NCBI RefSeq assembly: GCF_932526225.1
Contig: NC_064037.1
Coordinates: forward strand, 8,848,203-8,912,202
DNA length: 64,000 nt
From: Nematostella vectensis
Taxonomy: Eukaryota > Cnidaria > Anthozoa > Actiniaria > Edwardsiidae
Direction: 5' to 3'
Shown here: positions 43,471 to 55,470 of the stretch, piece by piece
Numbering within the stretch: the stretch's first letter is position 1
How the letters are laid out: the number at the start of each line of letters is the position of its first letter
Made by a program: the position numbers and the translations under genes
The notes under the pieces: generated by a model
What the model was told of the DNA's origin: nothing
The model's input: the letters and a program-made list of their open reading frames with translations, nothing else
The model's database searches: none

Positions 43471-43796
43471 ATAGGGTCTGATTTACGAGGTTTGTTTATC
43501 TGCTGTACTCCAAATCTCCGTGACATTTGACAAAACGAGAATGTCACACAATCCCTGCTCTGTTACAACTATTATTTTATTTGCCGTTTTTATAAATTTA
43601 TATTATATATTTTGTGCAAAAAAGCAACATCAAAGTGGATTCAACATCAAGCTAATGTCGAGGCAATTGTTCACCTTGTCTAACTTATTGGAAGAAATAT
43701 TAATTTAGCTTGCTAGCATGTTCCTTATCATTTTGTTTTTAACGCATCCAAGCAACTCCATCCTAGAAAGTGGATCACATGCACACGAAAAAAACT
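43471..43796. repeat. Post-exon-1 sequence, copy 4
   Basis: Near-identical partner of 39241-39566. Confidence 0.85.
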
Positions 43797-44585
43797 GCAG
43801 TTTGAAAGTTGGTTTCGTTATAAAATATATTTTCAAATTAAAAAACTATTGTATTGTGATATTGTTTGGTTGCTAATGGCAGATATAGCTAACACTTTGC
43901 CAACACTGTCCAACGACATATGATCTACGACCTCAGGACAATCAGACGATGTACAACATACGACCTACGACCAACGACATTCAGACGATGAAAGACTTCG
44001 ATATCAATCAGACGATGTTCGAAGCGACAGCAACAAAAAGTAACGCAAGTTTATTGACTTCAGACGACAGGAGATAACCGACAATGTTATACTTTATCTC
44101 CGACCGAGCATTTCCAAAGAGAAAACTGGGGGCAGGACCGCTTGAAAGAGATCCCAATAAGACAATTTAAAGATGCCATTTTTTTAAAAAAAGAAGGCGC
44201 GATAGTTCGAAATGCGTCTTAAAAAAGTCAATTATACATACGGAACCTTTGCAAATCGTCTAAATCGGGCCGTATGCAGAAAGAAAGCATTTTTGTAGTC
44301 TAAGTCTAAGTTTATAAATACCATTGGGGGTATAGCTATGTTGATCCGCACAAAACAATACTGCTAGCTGGAACAGGTCGCTTTGACGTATTTTTTTATG
44401 TCAACAGTCGTTTTTTTTTTTTTTTTTTTTTTTGGGGGGGGGGGGGTGGGAAATAGGCTCGTAAGACCGCTGGTCTTTTATCACTGTGACAGTCGTAGCA
44501 CGGTATGCTGATTTTTGTAGCTGGCTATGGGATCTAGCATACCATATGACACAGGCTATTTTGCTTAGAAAATGCTAAAATTTGT
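43797..44585. repeat. Segment A, copy 4
   Basis: Matches 39567-40335. It contains a 23-base T run (44411-44433) followed by 13 G, where the other copy has a mixed T/G stretch. Confidence 0.88.
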
Positions 44586-44791
44586 TAAGCTAGCAGGAAA
44601 TTAGTAGCTAGTAGGAAATAAATAGCTAGCAGAGAATAAGTAGCTACCAGGCAATTGCAGCTAGCACGTAACTAAACACATAGCAGGCAACTAGAAGCTG
44701 GCAGGGAATAAATAGCTAGCAGGCAACTAGAAGCTAGCAGGGAATAAATTGCTAGCAGGCAACTAAGCTAGCAGGGAATAAATAGCTAGTA
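44586..44791. repeat. 36-bp minisatellite, left remnant
   Basis: About six units, cut by the DNA element at 44792. It continues at 45852-45910. Confidence 0.88.
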
Positions 44792-45851
44792 GCAAGAGAC
44801 CATGATGTAAGAGAACGGATCCCCCGTATTAGGGTATGTTCCAATGATGACGTCCGTAAAAACTATTTTTAGAACAAGCAGTTATTTTTAGATACGTCTC
44901 CGATTGGTTAGCGCTCACGTTTCCTAGCAACATTAGTCTTACGCGCGATCACATCTTGAGCAATGTGATCCGGCAAAGGATGTTTTGGAAATCTTTTTGA
45001 CCGAATACACCTTCTTTTTTTACGAACACTGTAAAAATGATCTTCCATAGAGTACGCTGGAGCCAATCAACCGTTTCTGGGACATTGAAATGCATAAAGT
45101 GCGTGATTTTAGGCTCTGGGATCAACTTCCCCAATAAAAGTTTTCACTGCTGATTCGCAAATTAAACACAACAATCAATCATAAATCTGTGTTTACAAAA
45201 CAACATTCTCTTCCAATTCCCTTTCAATGAAAAAAATACATCCAGAACTTAATACCATTATATTCACACCGATATTACAAATAAAAGATTTCAAGTCTTT
45301 ATAATGAAGTAAATCTTATTCCAGTGACAAGGGTTTCTTGAGTTACATGATTTCTGAACATTTGCTCATTTGTTCATTCATCTAAAAATGTTATAAATAA
45401 AAAAAAAAATAAAACCCTTCTTGTATTAAAATATATAACATAGACTCTGAGAATGCCTATGTATTCTATCTCACCGAATTGCAGATAAAAAGAACTTTTT
45501 AGGAGTCTGCACGATGCACCACCGTCTCCCCGACGTCTTCCCGTTCAATTATTTATATAACATTTAGATAACTGAACATTAGATAACTTAACAGATAACA
45601 GGACACCACCCCATGAGTAGCATTGTGATCATGAGCCTTGAAGAGCAGCTAAAAGGATAAAAACAGGTAGCGAACGAAGTGGGAAAAATTTTGGTGTGAA
45701 ATAGTACTAGCTCGTGGTGCCCATAACCAAATATGGCGCGACGAACCATATATGGATGCTTTGATTGACAAGCTCGCGCAATCTAAAAATAGCTTTCTTG
45801 AACTTTATCATGGGCCACAGGAATTCGTTCTCTTATATCATGGTCTCTTGC
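44792..45851. mobile_element. 1060-bp DNA element with TA target duplication, inside the minisatellite
   Basis: The termini GCAAGAGACCATGATGTAAG and the complement of GCAAGAGACCATGATATAAG extend to about 32 bp with few mismatches. TA flanks both ends (44790-44791, 45852-45853), as for Tc1/mariner-like elements. No transposase; the 61-codon frame inside is not convincing. Confidence 0.88.
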
Positions 45852-45910
45852 TAGCAGGCAACTAGAAGCTAGCAGAGAAAAAATAGCTAGCAGGCACCTA
45901 GAAGCTAGAA

Positions 45911-46833
45911 GATAGATTACTTTTGACATTTGATCGACACAGAATGTTACCGATCGGGAGCTTGCAAAGTCTTAGTTAAAGGGCAAGATTACATAACGAG
46001 TTCCAACGGGTCTCCCGCCTTCAAAGACACGGAATATTTAGCAGAAGTAAAAGAAGTCATGGGAGCCACCACGAGCCATCTGAGTGCACTATAAAAGGGA
46101 AACGGGAAAACTCAGAGGTTCTCGGTGGTTTTTTGGTATGACCGAGCTTATTCAGAACTGTGCTGGATTCATATGGCCACCCAATTCCTCCATTACGCTC
46201 AATGAATGCTTTTAATATCAATACCCTATTTAATATTTTTAATAACTATATAACACAATATTTTAGGAACTTTTTCCCCTTTTGTTATAGATGTTCTCTC
46301 GTTCCAATCTCCTTCGAAAACGTACAATTCGTTTAAAAGAGGGCTTTTATTAAAAGTTTTTTGTTTGTGAAAGCGATCTGTTCTACATCTGCAAATACGC
46401 TAAAACACACGCAGATTTAATCGCACAAAAATGTTAAAGTAATTATCATATTATGATGATAGTTTAGGAAGACCTCACGCTCTACAGAATCTTGTGATTC
46501 TGGTTTTTCATAATATATATTCAGAAAAATAAATTCAAAAATAAAAAATATATTCAGGGTCTGAGACCCCGAATATATTTTTTATGTAGCCTATGCTTTC
46601 TATATCTATCAAGTTATATGATGTTTTCTGATTTCTGATTATATCTTTGACGTGCTGGTGAGTATTCCTAACAGCGCTCCTGTCGGGCAATATTCCGGCT
46701 ATTTCCACCAACAGCGAAAACAATCAAAAACAACCAGATCATTTGAGAATATCCTGTAATCTACCCACACACCACAACTCACTAAATCTCCCAGAAGGCA
46801 TTGCAGTGATACCTGACTCCTCAAAGGAGCGGC
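45911..46833. repeat. Segment B and promoter stretch, copy 5
   Basis: Nearly identical to 42256-43181. It serves gene B. Confidence 0.88.
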
Positions 46834-46916
46834 TATAAAAAGAACAATAGGCAAAATTGACCCGAGGACTTTGGCATGATATCCGTGAACAATAGAACGA
46901 GTTTGCAGCAGATAAA
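46834..46916 (+). promoter_or_regulatory. TATA box and leader of transporter gene B
   Basis: TATAAAA at 46834-46840 predicts a start near 46860-46868, leaving a leader of about 50 nt before ATG 46917. An upstream ATG at 46876 opens a 14-codon frame that ends in the TGA overlapping the main ATG (ATGA). Confidence 0.65.
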
Positions 46917-47139
46917 ATGACGAGTGAAGAAGAAAATCCACAAGAGACTGCAAATGGCGCTGCACCTTCAGCTATGCAGCAGCAAGAAGATGTCCCCTCA
47001 CACATGGACAAAGGCTGGGCATGGGTTGTCTGTTTTTCGTCTTTTTGTATCATGCTCCTAGCAGCAGGACTACATAACTGCGCTGGAATCATATTCGTGG
47101 CATTACTTGAGAGGTACAAACAAGGCAGAGGAAAAACAG
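46917..47139 (+). CDS. MCT-like transporter gene B, exon 1 (TM1)
   Basis: The exon encodes MTSEEENPQETANG …, a short acidic cytosolic N-terminus, then DKGWAWVV and the first helix (SSFCIMLLAAGLHNCAGIIF). The donor is AACAG|GTAGGG (47139/47140), phase 1. With exons 2 and 3 it gives 1332 nt, 443 codons plus stop. It is the only unit copy in the 39-47 kb block with intact start, TM1 and donor. The ATG overlaps the stop of a short upstream frame, which may dampen translation. Like gene A it has Asn at the position aligned with MCT1 Lys38. Confidence 0.9.
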
Positions 47140-48768
47140 GTAGGGTCTGATTTACAGGGTTTGTTCATTTGCTGTACTGCAAAAACGTGACATTTTTATG
47201 AGAGAACATCCCATCCCTGCTGTGTTACAAAAATTGTTTTATTTGCCGTTTATATATGTTTATTATGTGTAGTGCATACAAGCAACATCAAAGGGAATTT
47301 CCTCCAAGCTAATGTCGAGGCAATTGTTTTCCTTTTCAATCTTGTTGGAAGAAATAATCATTCATCATGCTCATGTTCAAAATCATTTTGTTTTTGGCGC
47401 ACCAAGAAAGTGCAACTAAACACCTACGTAACCTTTGAAACTCTTATATCATGTTAACACAATAGATTACATTTTTGTTTAGATAACTTTTTTGACAGGC
47501 AGCATCAAGTAGTATTTTATCAAATTCAAGTAATATACTATCCTATATATACAATACTATATATTGCTAGAGTGTTAAGATCAAACGCAGTAAGGCAGTA
47601 CGAAAATCGATGAAGTAAACTACGGAAACGATAAATTCTTGAGGTCAATATAAAGATAATACACCAATACGCGAGGAGTTCTAGAATGAAGCAATCAATC
47701 ACCAGAAGAGAAGTTCCTTCGTGAAAAACAAAGAGATTAGTAATGTACTAGAAGTAATTACAAATGAGGATGTCCTTTTAATGTCATTCCATTGTACAAC
47801 AATAGGAAGTCATTGAAAAAAAAGAACATGAATGCTGGAACGATTCCGATCGCCAGAGACAGGGGTCAGAATTTTTTTGAGTTTTTTTTTATACTTTCCT
47901 TTGTCTCGTGTAACCTTTAGGGTGACCTGCTAATGAGAACCAACATGTTTGTACTAAAATGTTTTTACTTAAAGAAAATACGTTATAATAAAAATAGCAA
48001 AATAAGAATAGGGCAAAATAAAAAACGTGCTGCTTTTCAAGCTCGCCGTTCTCTTTTGACTTATTCTATTTGCTCTCACAATATTTATTGCAATCTCGTG
48101 ACTGATACTGAACTCATCTCGCTGTTATTGTTGCATTATCTCCCGTCACGGGTTGGGAATGACCTAGGGCTGTTGGTCACGTATTAGAGGAAAGTAGTTA
48201 CAGATGATCTGTGTAAAACAGCACGCTCGGCACGACGGCGCAGTCATCAATTTCTCACGTGCTGAGTCAGCATGGATCTTAAACCCATGAATCTTATAGG
48301 CGTGGCTATCATTAGAAGCTGAAACGCATTCCTACAGTGTCTATTGCTGGAATGAGACGCTAAAGAAAGCATTCCCTAGAATTTTTTTTTTAATCTCGCG
48401 TGTATTTTTAGGTCCGTAATTAAATGTTGATATAAAACATTTTATATAAAAAATTTATTCCTCCATACCACTGACGTCATGTTCATAGACGCGTACAGCC
48501 CCCCCCCCCCCCCCCCCCCCCAATGTGACAGGGTCATATCTGTTATTATAACAAAAGGATGGCTGAAGTGGAATAATAACAACTTATAGTATAATAATAA
48601 CTTATATTGGTAACCGTTTCTTGTTGATGTCAATGTCAACTGCTCACTTCCAAGTGCACCATTGTTGTAGAAAACCAAACAATATCTTAATTATCACGTA
48701 TTTTATCAAAAAAGATGCACAACTCGCTTTCTTGAAATGCGCATATCTATTCTCTAGCAACTGTTTAG
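47140..48768 (+). other. Intron 1 of gene B, 5' part
   Basis: It is homologous to other post-exon-1 sequence to about 47400, then unique and AT-rich. A 23-base C run lies at 48499-48521. An 84-codon frame at 47933-48187 has no domain and no splice support. No gene called. Confidence 0.55.
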
Positions 48769-50780
48769 TACATATGTAGTCTTAAATAGTGTGCGCAGTA
48801 CATATATAGTCTATAGTAGTGTGCGCGGTACATATGTAGTCTATAGTAGTGTGCGGAGTACATATGTAGTCTATAGTAGTGTGTGCAGAACATATGTAGT
48901 CTATAGTAGTGTGCGCAGTACATATGTAGTCTATAGTAGTGTGCGCGGTACATATGTAGTCTATAGTAGTGTGCACAGTACATATGTAGTCTATAGTAGT
49001 GTGCGCAGTACATATGTAGTCTATAGTAGTGTGCGCGGTACATATGTAGTCTATAGTAGTGTGCGCAGTACATATGTAGTCTATAGTAGTGTGCGCGGTA
49101 CATATGTAGCCTATAGTAGTGTGCACAGTACATATGTAGTCTATAATAGTGAGCGCGGTACATATGTAGTCTATAATAGTGTGCGCGGTACATATGCGCG
49201 GTACATATGTAGTCTATAGTAGTGTGCGCAGTACATATGTAGTCTATAGTAGTGTGCGCAGTACATATGTAGTCTATAGTAGTGTGTGCAGAACATATGT
49301 AGTCTATAGTAGTGTGCGCAGTACATATGTAGTCTAAAGTAGTGTGCGCAGTACATATGTAGTCTATAGTAATGTGCGCAGACATATCTAGTCTATAGTA
49401 GTGTGCGCAGTACATATGTAGTCTATAGTAGTGTGCGCGGTACATATATAGTCTATAGTAGTGTGCGCGGTACATATGTAGTCTATAGTAGTGTGCGCGG
49501 TACATATATAGTCTATAGTAGTGTGCGCGGTACATATGTAGTGTATAGTAGTGTGCGCAGTACATATGTAGTCTATAGTAGTGCGCGCAGTACATATGTA
49601 GTCTATAGTAGTGTGCGCGGTACATATGTAGTCTATAGTAGTGTGCGCAGTACATATGTAGTCTATAGTAGTGTGTGCAGTACATATGTAGTCTATAGTA
49701 GTGTGCGCAGTACATATGTAGTCTATAGTAGTGTGCGCAGTACATATGTAGTCTATAGTAGTGTGCACGGTACATATGTAGTCTATAGTAATGTGCGCAG
49801 ACATATGTAGTCTGTAATAGTGAGCGCGGTACATATGTAGTCTATAGTAGTGTGCGCAGTACATATGTAGTCTATAGTAGTGTGCGCAGTACATATGTAG
49901 TCTATAGTAGTGTGCGCGGTACATATGTAGTGTATAGTAGTGTGCGCAGTACATATGTAGTTTATAGTAGTGTGCGCGGTACATATGTAGTCTATAGTAG
50001 TGTGCGCGGTACATATGTAGTCTATAGTAGTGTGCGCAGTACATATGTAGTCTATAGTAGTGTGCGCAGACATATGTAGTCTATAGTAGTGTGCACAGTA
50101 CATATGTAGTCTATAGTAGTGTGCGCAGTACATATGTAGTCTATAGTAGTGTGCGCAGTACATATGTAGTCTATAGTAGTGTGCGCAGTACATATGTAGT
50201 CTATAGTAGTGTGCGCGGTACATATGTAGTCTATAGTAGTGTGCGCGGTACATATGTAGTCTATAGTAGTGTGCGCGGTACATATGTAGTCTATAGTAGT
50301 GTGCACAGTACATATGTAGTCTATAGTAGTGTGCACAGTACATATGTAGTCTATAGTAGTGTGCGCAGTACATATGTAGTCTATAGTAGTGTGCGCAGTA
50401 CATATGTAGTCTATAGTAGTGTGCGCGGTACATATATAGTCTATAGTAGTGTGCGCGGTACATATGTAGTCTATAGTAGTGTGCACAGTACATATGTAGT
50501 CTATAGTAGTGTGCACAGTACATATGTAGTCTATAGTAGTGTGCGCAGTACATATGTAGTCTATAGTAGTGTGCGCAGTACATATGTAGTCTATAGTAGT
50601 GTGCGCGGTACATATATAGTCTATAGTAGTGTGCGCGGTACATATGTAGTCTATAGTAGTGTGCGCGGTACATATATAGTCTATAGTAGTGTGCACGGCA
50701 CATATGTAGCTTATAGTAGTGTGCACAGTACATATGTAGTCTATAGTAGTGTGCGCTGTACATATGCAGTCTATAGTACC
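48769..50780. repeat. 30-bp minisatellite in intron 1 of gene B (~67 units)
   Basis: Same unit as 11762-16100, with the same classes of variant (GCGCAG, GCGCGG, GCACAG, ATATATAG) and a few 29-bp units (e.g. near 49380, 49797, 50067). It is about half the size of the gene A array. Confidence 0.97.
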
Positions 50781-50968
50781 TGCAGTACATGCACGGCTAA
50801 TGGCAGTAAACGCTGTCGATATACGGTCTATAGCAGCATAGCTCTATGGTAACAAAGTGCATCGTCAGTACGTCTACCGGCCCATGCCATTATACCCAGC
50901 CCATAGCAGCCATGTTATGATGTTTTTAGAGACTGTGAAAAATTAATAATATTTTTTTTCTTCACCAG

Positions 50969-51534
50969 CCTGGGTGACATCAATGGCTACGGGATTCGAA
51001 CACTTTTTGACCATAATATGCACCTTACTAGTACAGCGCTACGGCTCCCGCGCCACGGCCATCGCGGGGGGTTTCGTGTGCGCCATCGCCTTCCTCTCCT
51101 CCGCTTACAGTCCCTCCCTGGAGCTTCTCTACGTCACGTACGGTGTCGGTTTGGGCTTGGGGACCTCGCTTTGCCTCTGTTCAGGCCTAGTCATTATACC
51201 TATGTACTTCAAGAAACATCTAGCACTGGCCTATTCCCTCGGGCAGCTCGGGGCACCAGTAGGAACCCTGACGTTGACCCCTCTCCTTCAGTTCCTGTTC
51301 AACAAGCTTGGGTTTAGTCTGACTATGGTGGCGATAGCCGGGTTTCATATCATCGTGGTTATCAGTGGATTGACTTACAGACCTGTCCCCGAGGCACCCC
51401 GGAGGGACGGTGAGGCGGAGGTTCGGGCTAAAAAGGGATTTGATGTGTCCGTGTTCAAAAACAGGAAGTTCGTCATGTGGCTCGTGTGTCTAGCTACGCT
51501 GTTTCCAGCGCTGTTGATCCCTTACGTTCATTTG
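50969..51534 (+). CDS. MCT-like transporter gene B, exon 2 (TM2-TM7)
   Basis: The acceptor is TTCTTCACCAG|CC (50968/50969). The donor is CATTTG|GTAAGT (51534/51535). Length and phases equal gene A exon 2. It encodes the same helices and the signature line YFKKHLALAYSLGQLG. Changes from A include Lys to Glu near the start of TM2, Gly to Val in CSGLVII and Glu-Lys to Lys-Lys before TM5. The frame is fully open, with no sign of decay, and most of the nucleotide sequence is unchanged from A, so the pair is recent or kept alike by conversion. Confidence 0.94.
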
Positions 51535-51837
51535 GTAAGTTTTAAAGGGTACCTTTCAGACGCAGTGAGGTTATTTGCCTTTTTGTCATCCCTTTCTTTT
51601 ATCTTGTGTTTATTTTGATTGTTTAAGATGTTAGAAATTAACTCAAGCATACTAAAAGGGTGAAATTCTCTAGGAAAACTTTATTTTAGTAGTATCCGTA
51701 AATTAGAAGCTAAGTTAAAGGAGAATTTTATTTTAGGGGGTACAAATGGAAAAGTATAGGCCAAATTTACAGTTTCTTACTGTTAGAGATTTTTTAAAGA
51801 TAATTCACCATTAACTTGTAAATGTCCCTCTTTCCAG

Positions 51838-52380
51838 GTGCGTCTCGCCGAAGACAAAGGAATCAGCGAATACCAATCAGCATTTCTTCTGTACTTCATC
51901 TCAGTAACGTCAGCAATTTGCCGTCCGATAGTTGGCCGCGTATCGGACAGATGGCCCAAACGACGTCTTCAATTTCTCCAATTTGCCTTCTTCTTTTTCA
52001 GTACAGCAAACTTCCTCGCACCTCTAGCAACGAGCTTCGCGGCTCTGGCGGTGTACGGGTGCGCGTTCGGGGTCTTTGAGGCTTTCTTGTGGTCACTGAT
52101 CTTCATAAACACTGTGGATATTGTTGGGGTGCATCGACTGCCCTCTGGTATTGGCTGGTTGTTTTTCCTGTTATCTTTCCCTGAAGTCTCCGGGCCACCT
52201 CTTGCCGGCTGGATTTATGACCTGTCCAAGAGTTATTCCATAGCGTTCTTTGTGAGTGGTGGTGTGGTCGCTCTGGCTGGATTGATGATGTTCTCTTTGA
52301 TCTCGTTTAAGGAGTGGTTTTGTTGTAATACTTATGAGAGCAGAAGAATTGATCCAATCCCTAACCCGCCGGCAGTGTAG
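51838..52380 (+). CDS. MCT-like transporter gene B, exon 3 (TM8-TM12, stop)
   Basis: The acceptor is CTTTCCAG|GTGCGT (51837/51838), phase 0; the stop TAG is at 52378-52380. It encodes helices 8-12. The TM8 line ICRPIVGRVSDRW keeps the conserved Arg but, as in A, lacks the MCT1 Asp four residues before it. The C-terminal tail (NTYESRRIDPIPNPPAV) is identical to A. Intron 2 is only 303 bp, against 1098 bp in A, because it lacks the A insertion and is therefore closer to the ancestral form. Confidence 0.94.
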   Translation: MRLAEDKGISEYQSAFLLYFISVTSAICRPIVGRVSDRWPKRRLQFLQFAFFFFSTANFLAPLATSFAALAVYGCAFGVFEAFLWSLIFINTVDIVGVHRLPSGIGWLFFLLSFPEVSGPPLAGWIYDLSKSYSIAFFVSGGVVALAGLMMFSLISFKEWFCCNTYESRRIDPIPNPPAV

Positions 52381-52964
52381 AATTCGATTGTAGGAGGCGA
52401 GGCGATCAGTGATATGTTAAATGATATCTGATCACGTGTCTCCAGTCAACTTTTAATAATTCACAAACGATAACCAAGCTGTTCAAGTCATATTGACTTT
52501 TATTGCTATGTAGCAGTTATTTCCCATTTACAGAGTACCGAACGGTCTGCTTTGAACAGAAGTAAAGATCTCAAGTCAAGAGTACAAGATTACATTCTTG
52601 GCCATTAAAAACACGTCAGGCTAATAATTGGGTACAGATGAACATAATCTTCTCAACCAATCGAAGGCGGTCATTAATAGAAGTTTCCAGGTCCACGACA
52701 TCGGGTGAGGCTCTGCGGGTGTGCCCCTCCCTTTGAAAGTCAGATACAATCGACAATAACCCTAAGGGTGCCCAAAATCAACGAAGCACAATTAAAAGAA
52801 TGAAAAACAAATTAAAACTTAGAGCAATTGACGATTAAGGATTATTTCAAAACACATTGGGTACGTGTTATCATTTCGCGTAAATAAGATTAAAAAACAT
52901 TAAAATTTCTCATTGACTTTTATGATATCCTAGGCGTTTGTGTTCAGCTATTGTAGCTTTTAGG
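52381..52964. other. 3' flank of gene B
   Basis: To about 52745 it matches the sequence after gene A (18637-18795 and 21158-21380) without the 2.36-kb insertion; then unique. No gene. Confidence 0.6.
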
Positions 52965-53117
52965 GAGTGGTGTGGTGTGAGGTTCCTCCAACAGCCCTTC
53001 CGGTGACTCAGTGTCGTCACCACAGGGGGCCAATGATCTCCCTTTGGAGTGGTGTGAGGTTCCTCCAACAGCACTTCCGGTGACTCATTGTCGTCACCAC
53101 AGGGAGCCAATGATCTA
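52965..53117. repeat. Two tandem copies of a ~75-bp repeat
   Basis: GTGAGGTTCCTCCAACAGC … CCAATGATCT occurs twice in a row with few differences. Confidence 0.85.
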
Positions 53118-54139
53118 TTAAGGACCGCCTGTTGGACTCACGAGGACCCAATCTTTAACGCCACCGTATTCGATCCCAATGTCGTAAATAAATCGACTTG
53201 ACTCTATTGATGTCGCTGGGTGGGGATAGTTCAAGACATTTGCATGTGAGGATCCAGGGAGGGTAGTTTGCTGCTATTTACCCTTCCCCCCCCCCTCTTC
53301 TCCCTATTTCGATTAGCTTCTAGCACATTCTTTGCACGATCCACTTTTTTATATGGTTAGTTTTTTTATTTGCCTGTTTTTAGGAACTGGGTTTGATTAG
53401 TGTCGGTTTTATTTAGATCAAAACTCATCTGCCGGTATAAAAGCATGTGTTTAACGGTAGATTTTCAACATGCCAACACGCGATGTCGACACAAATGGAA
53501 CTCCACTTGACCCTTTTTCGGTGTTCTCAATTAAAGCCGGAAATAGTAACTTATATTATTAGAGTTACGTGAAGTTTTGCTAAAGCTTTAGTAGAGGCTT
53601 TTTAAGCTTTTAAAGTAGGAATAAATATAAAGTGGGCGAGAAACGCTGGAAAGGCAGACCTTAAAATGGTAATAAAAGTTTTAGGGTCATAGGGTCTCCT
53701 GAAGATAGTTACTAATTCTTATATATATATATATATTTCTTCTAGCTAGAGGGGATAAAAACAGCATGAACAAACAAGCATAGCACAGGACCCATACGAA
53801 GATGCCCCACCTTAAGTAAAACTCCCTCACCTCCTTAATTAACCCTTTCCGCTTTGCGCTTTTTATTCTAGCAGATACTTTTCTATCAGGCGGGGATAAA
53901 GGGGTCAAATAATCGGCAATCGGCACAGGAAATAATGAACCGCGCTATACATCCGAATTTTCATCGATGTGTTTGGATTTCCTCCTACCAAGTGTGTGGG
54001 CCGTTATAAAAAAAATTTTCCATCGTTTAATGACTCCATAATTCCCCGGGCGACCCAAGCAAACGAGTACCATATTTTTTGTAAATCGCAAAGAATTTGT
54101 GCTAAACTTCAGAATACCCGTACACATTTTAAGGCCTCT
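53118..54139. other. Intergenic, no gene recognised
   Basis: A (TA)n stretch lies at about 53720-53735. A 79-codon - strand frame at 53687-53926 has no recognisable domain. Confidence 0.4.
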
Positions 54140-54655
54140 AAATTTCATCGGTCCGCAGCCCGCAGTCCAGACCAGAACTACTCAATAAAAGTATCCATCA
54201 TTGCACAATTAAATTATAGTCGGATATGTTATGTTGGTTTGCGGTCCGCAGTCAAGGATTACTAATTCATCCATAATGCGAAATTGGTTGGTCCGCGGTC
54301 CGCAGTCAAGGATTATTAATTCATCCATAATGCGAAATTGGTTGGTCCGCGGTCTAGGACTTAATCATATTCATCCGGCGTCTGTATTGTATGTTTGGAA
54401 AGTTAGACTAAACTTTATTAACAAAACTATACAGAAAATAATCATTAATACGTCCTTACTTCGGACCGCGGACCACGGTAGCAGTGACTTAGATTACTTA
54501 GACTTATTATTTGATACTTCGTTCTATAAATTAAGACGGCTTCACATCGGACTGCGGACCACGGTAGCAGTGACTTAGATCAATTGAATAATTTCGTTAG
54601 ATGAATCAGAAAGACGGCTTCACTGCGGGCTGCGGACCACGGCAGTAACGTGGCT
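54140..54655. mobile_element. Inverted-repeat cluster with GGTCCGCGGTCCGCAGTC words
   Basis: Direct copies of GCGGTCCGCAGTCAAGGATT (about 54240 and 54295), each followed by AATTCATCCATAATGCG, face complementary copies GGACCGCGGACCACGGTAGC and GGACTGCGGACCACGGTAGC (about 54465 and 54550). It looks like one or more foldback elements with amplified ends. Confidence 0.7.
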
Positions 54656-55457
54656 CCACAGTGGACGGGTATTCTGAAGTTGCTCCCATAATTATATAAT
54701 TGAAATGTGAGAGGGAAACTTTGGTTTGACACGCGCCGAGTCCCCATCTCAGTTCTCAGGGCTTTTGGCCCATTGGATTCTGGATTTCTCAAAGGTGGTT
54801 CAACTTATGAAAAGTAATTCTTTCAATTCCCTCATTTGTCATCCTAGCCATGCTATATTGGACCCATTAGAATGTTTACGAGATTCCTATGGGGAGTTGA
54901 AACTACTAGCTTTGCCCTTCATATAATAAGGAATTTAAACCCGCAATTGTAAACCACTTCCGGAGAAGACATCTTTAAGTATCAGGAAATAAGCACTTAA
55001 TGATATCAACACAAACCTAAAAAAAGACGTCCTTGGTGTGCGCATTTTAGTGGGCGGAAAAGTGTGACGATCGACACAGAAATAGGTGCACTTGAACAGC
55101 AACATACAATTCCGCGGAAGTCGCACCAATTGCGATCTAAAGTAAAGTACGAACCTGATGCGGGTATTTAGCTCAGGGCAGGGGTTAGCGCTACACAGTC
55201 TGTACAGTGGTACAGAATTGAAGAACAACGCCTTACATCCGATGTTCGGAGAACGTTCAAATTTCGCGGATGTAATGTTATACCACTTGTGGAGACGAAC
55301 ACCTCAAAAGTCTGTTACGGTGGTATCAACGTAAATAAGCACTGATGATGCGTACCAAGCCGCAATTTACAAACCAAGCTTTGGGTTTGATAATTGCGGC
55401 TTGATAAACGACGGGTAAAAAGTATAAGCACAGTACAAACAAATCCCCCTTTAATTT
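54656..55457. other. Intergenic, no gene recognised
   Basis: Short open frames on both strands, none with a domain or splice context. Confidence 0.4.
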
Positions 55458-55470
55458 TCACTGTTTTCGT

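Noticed and set aside
55160-55270. tRNA or tRNA-derived SINE (A-box-like TTTAGCTCAGGGCAG and B-box-like GTTCAAATTTC)
   Set aside because: The two boxes are about 85 bp apart, no acceptor stem or cloverleaf could be drawn, and no second copy was seen.
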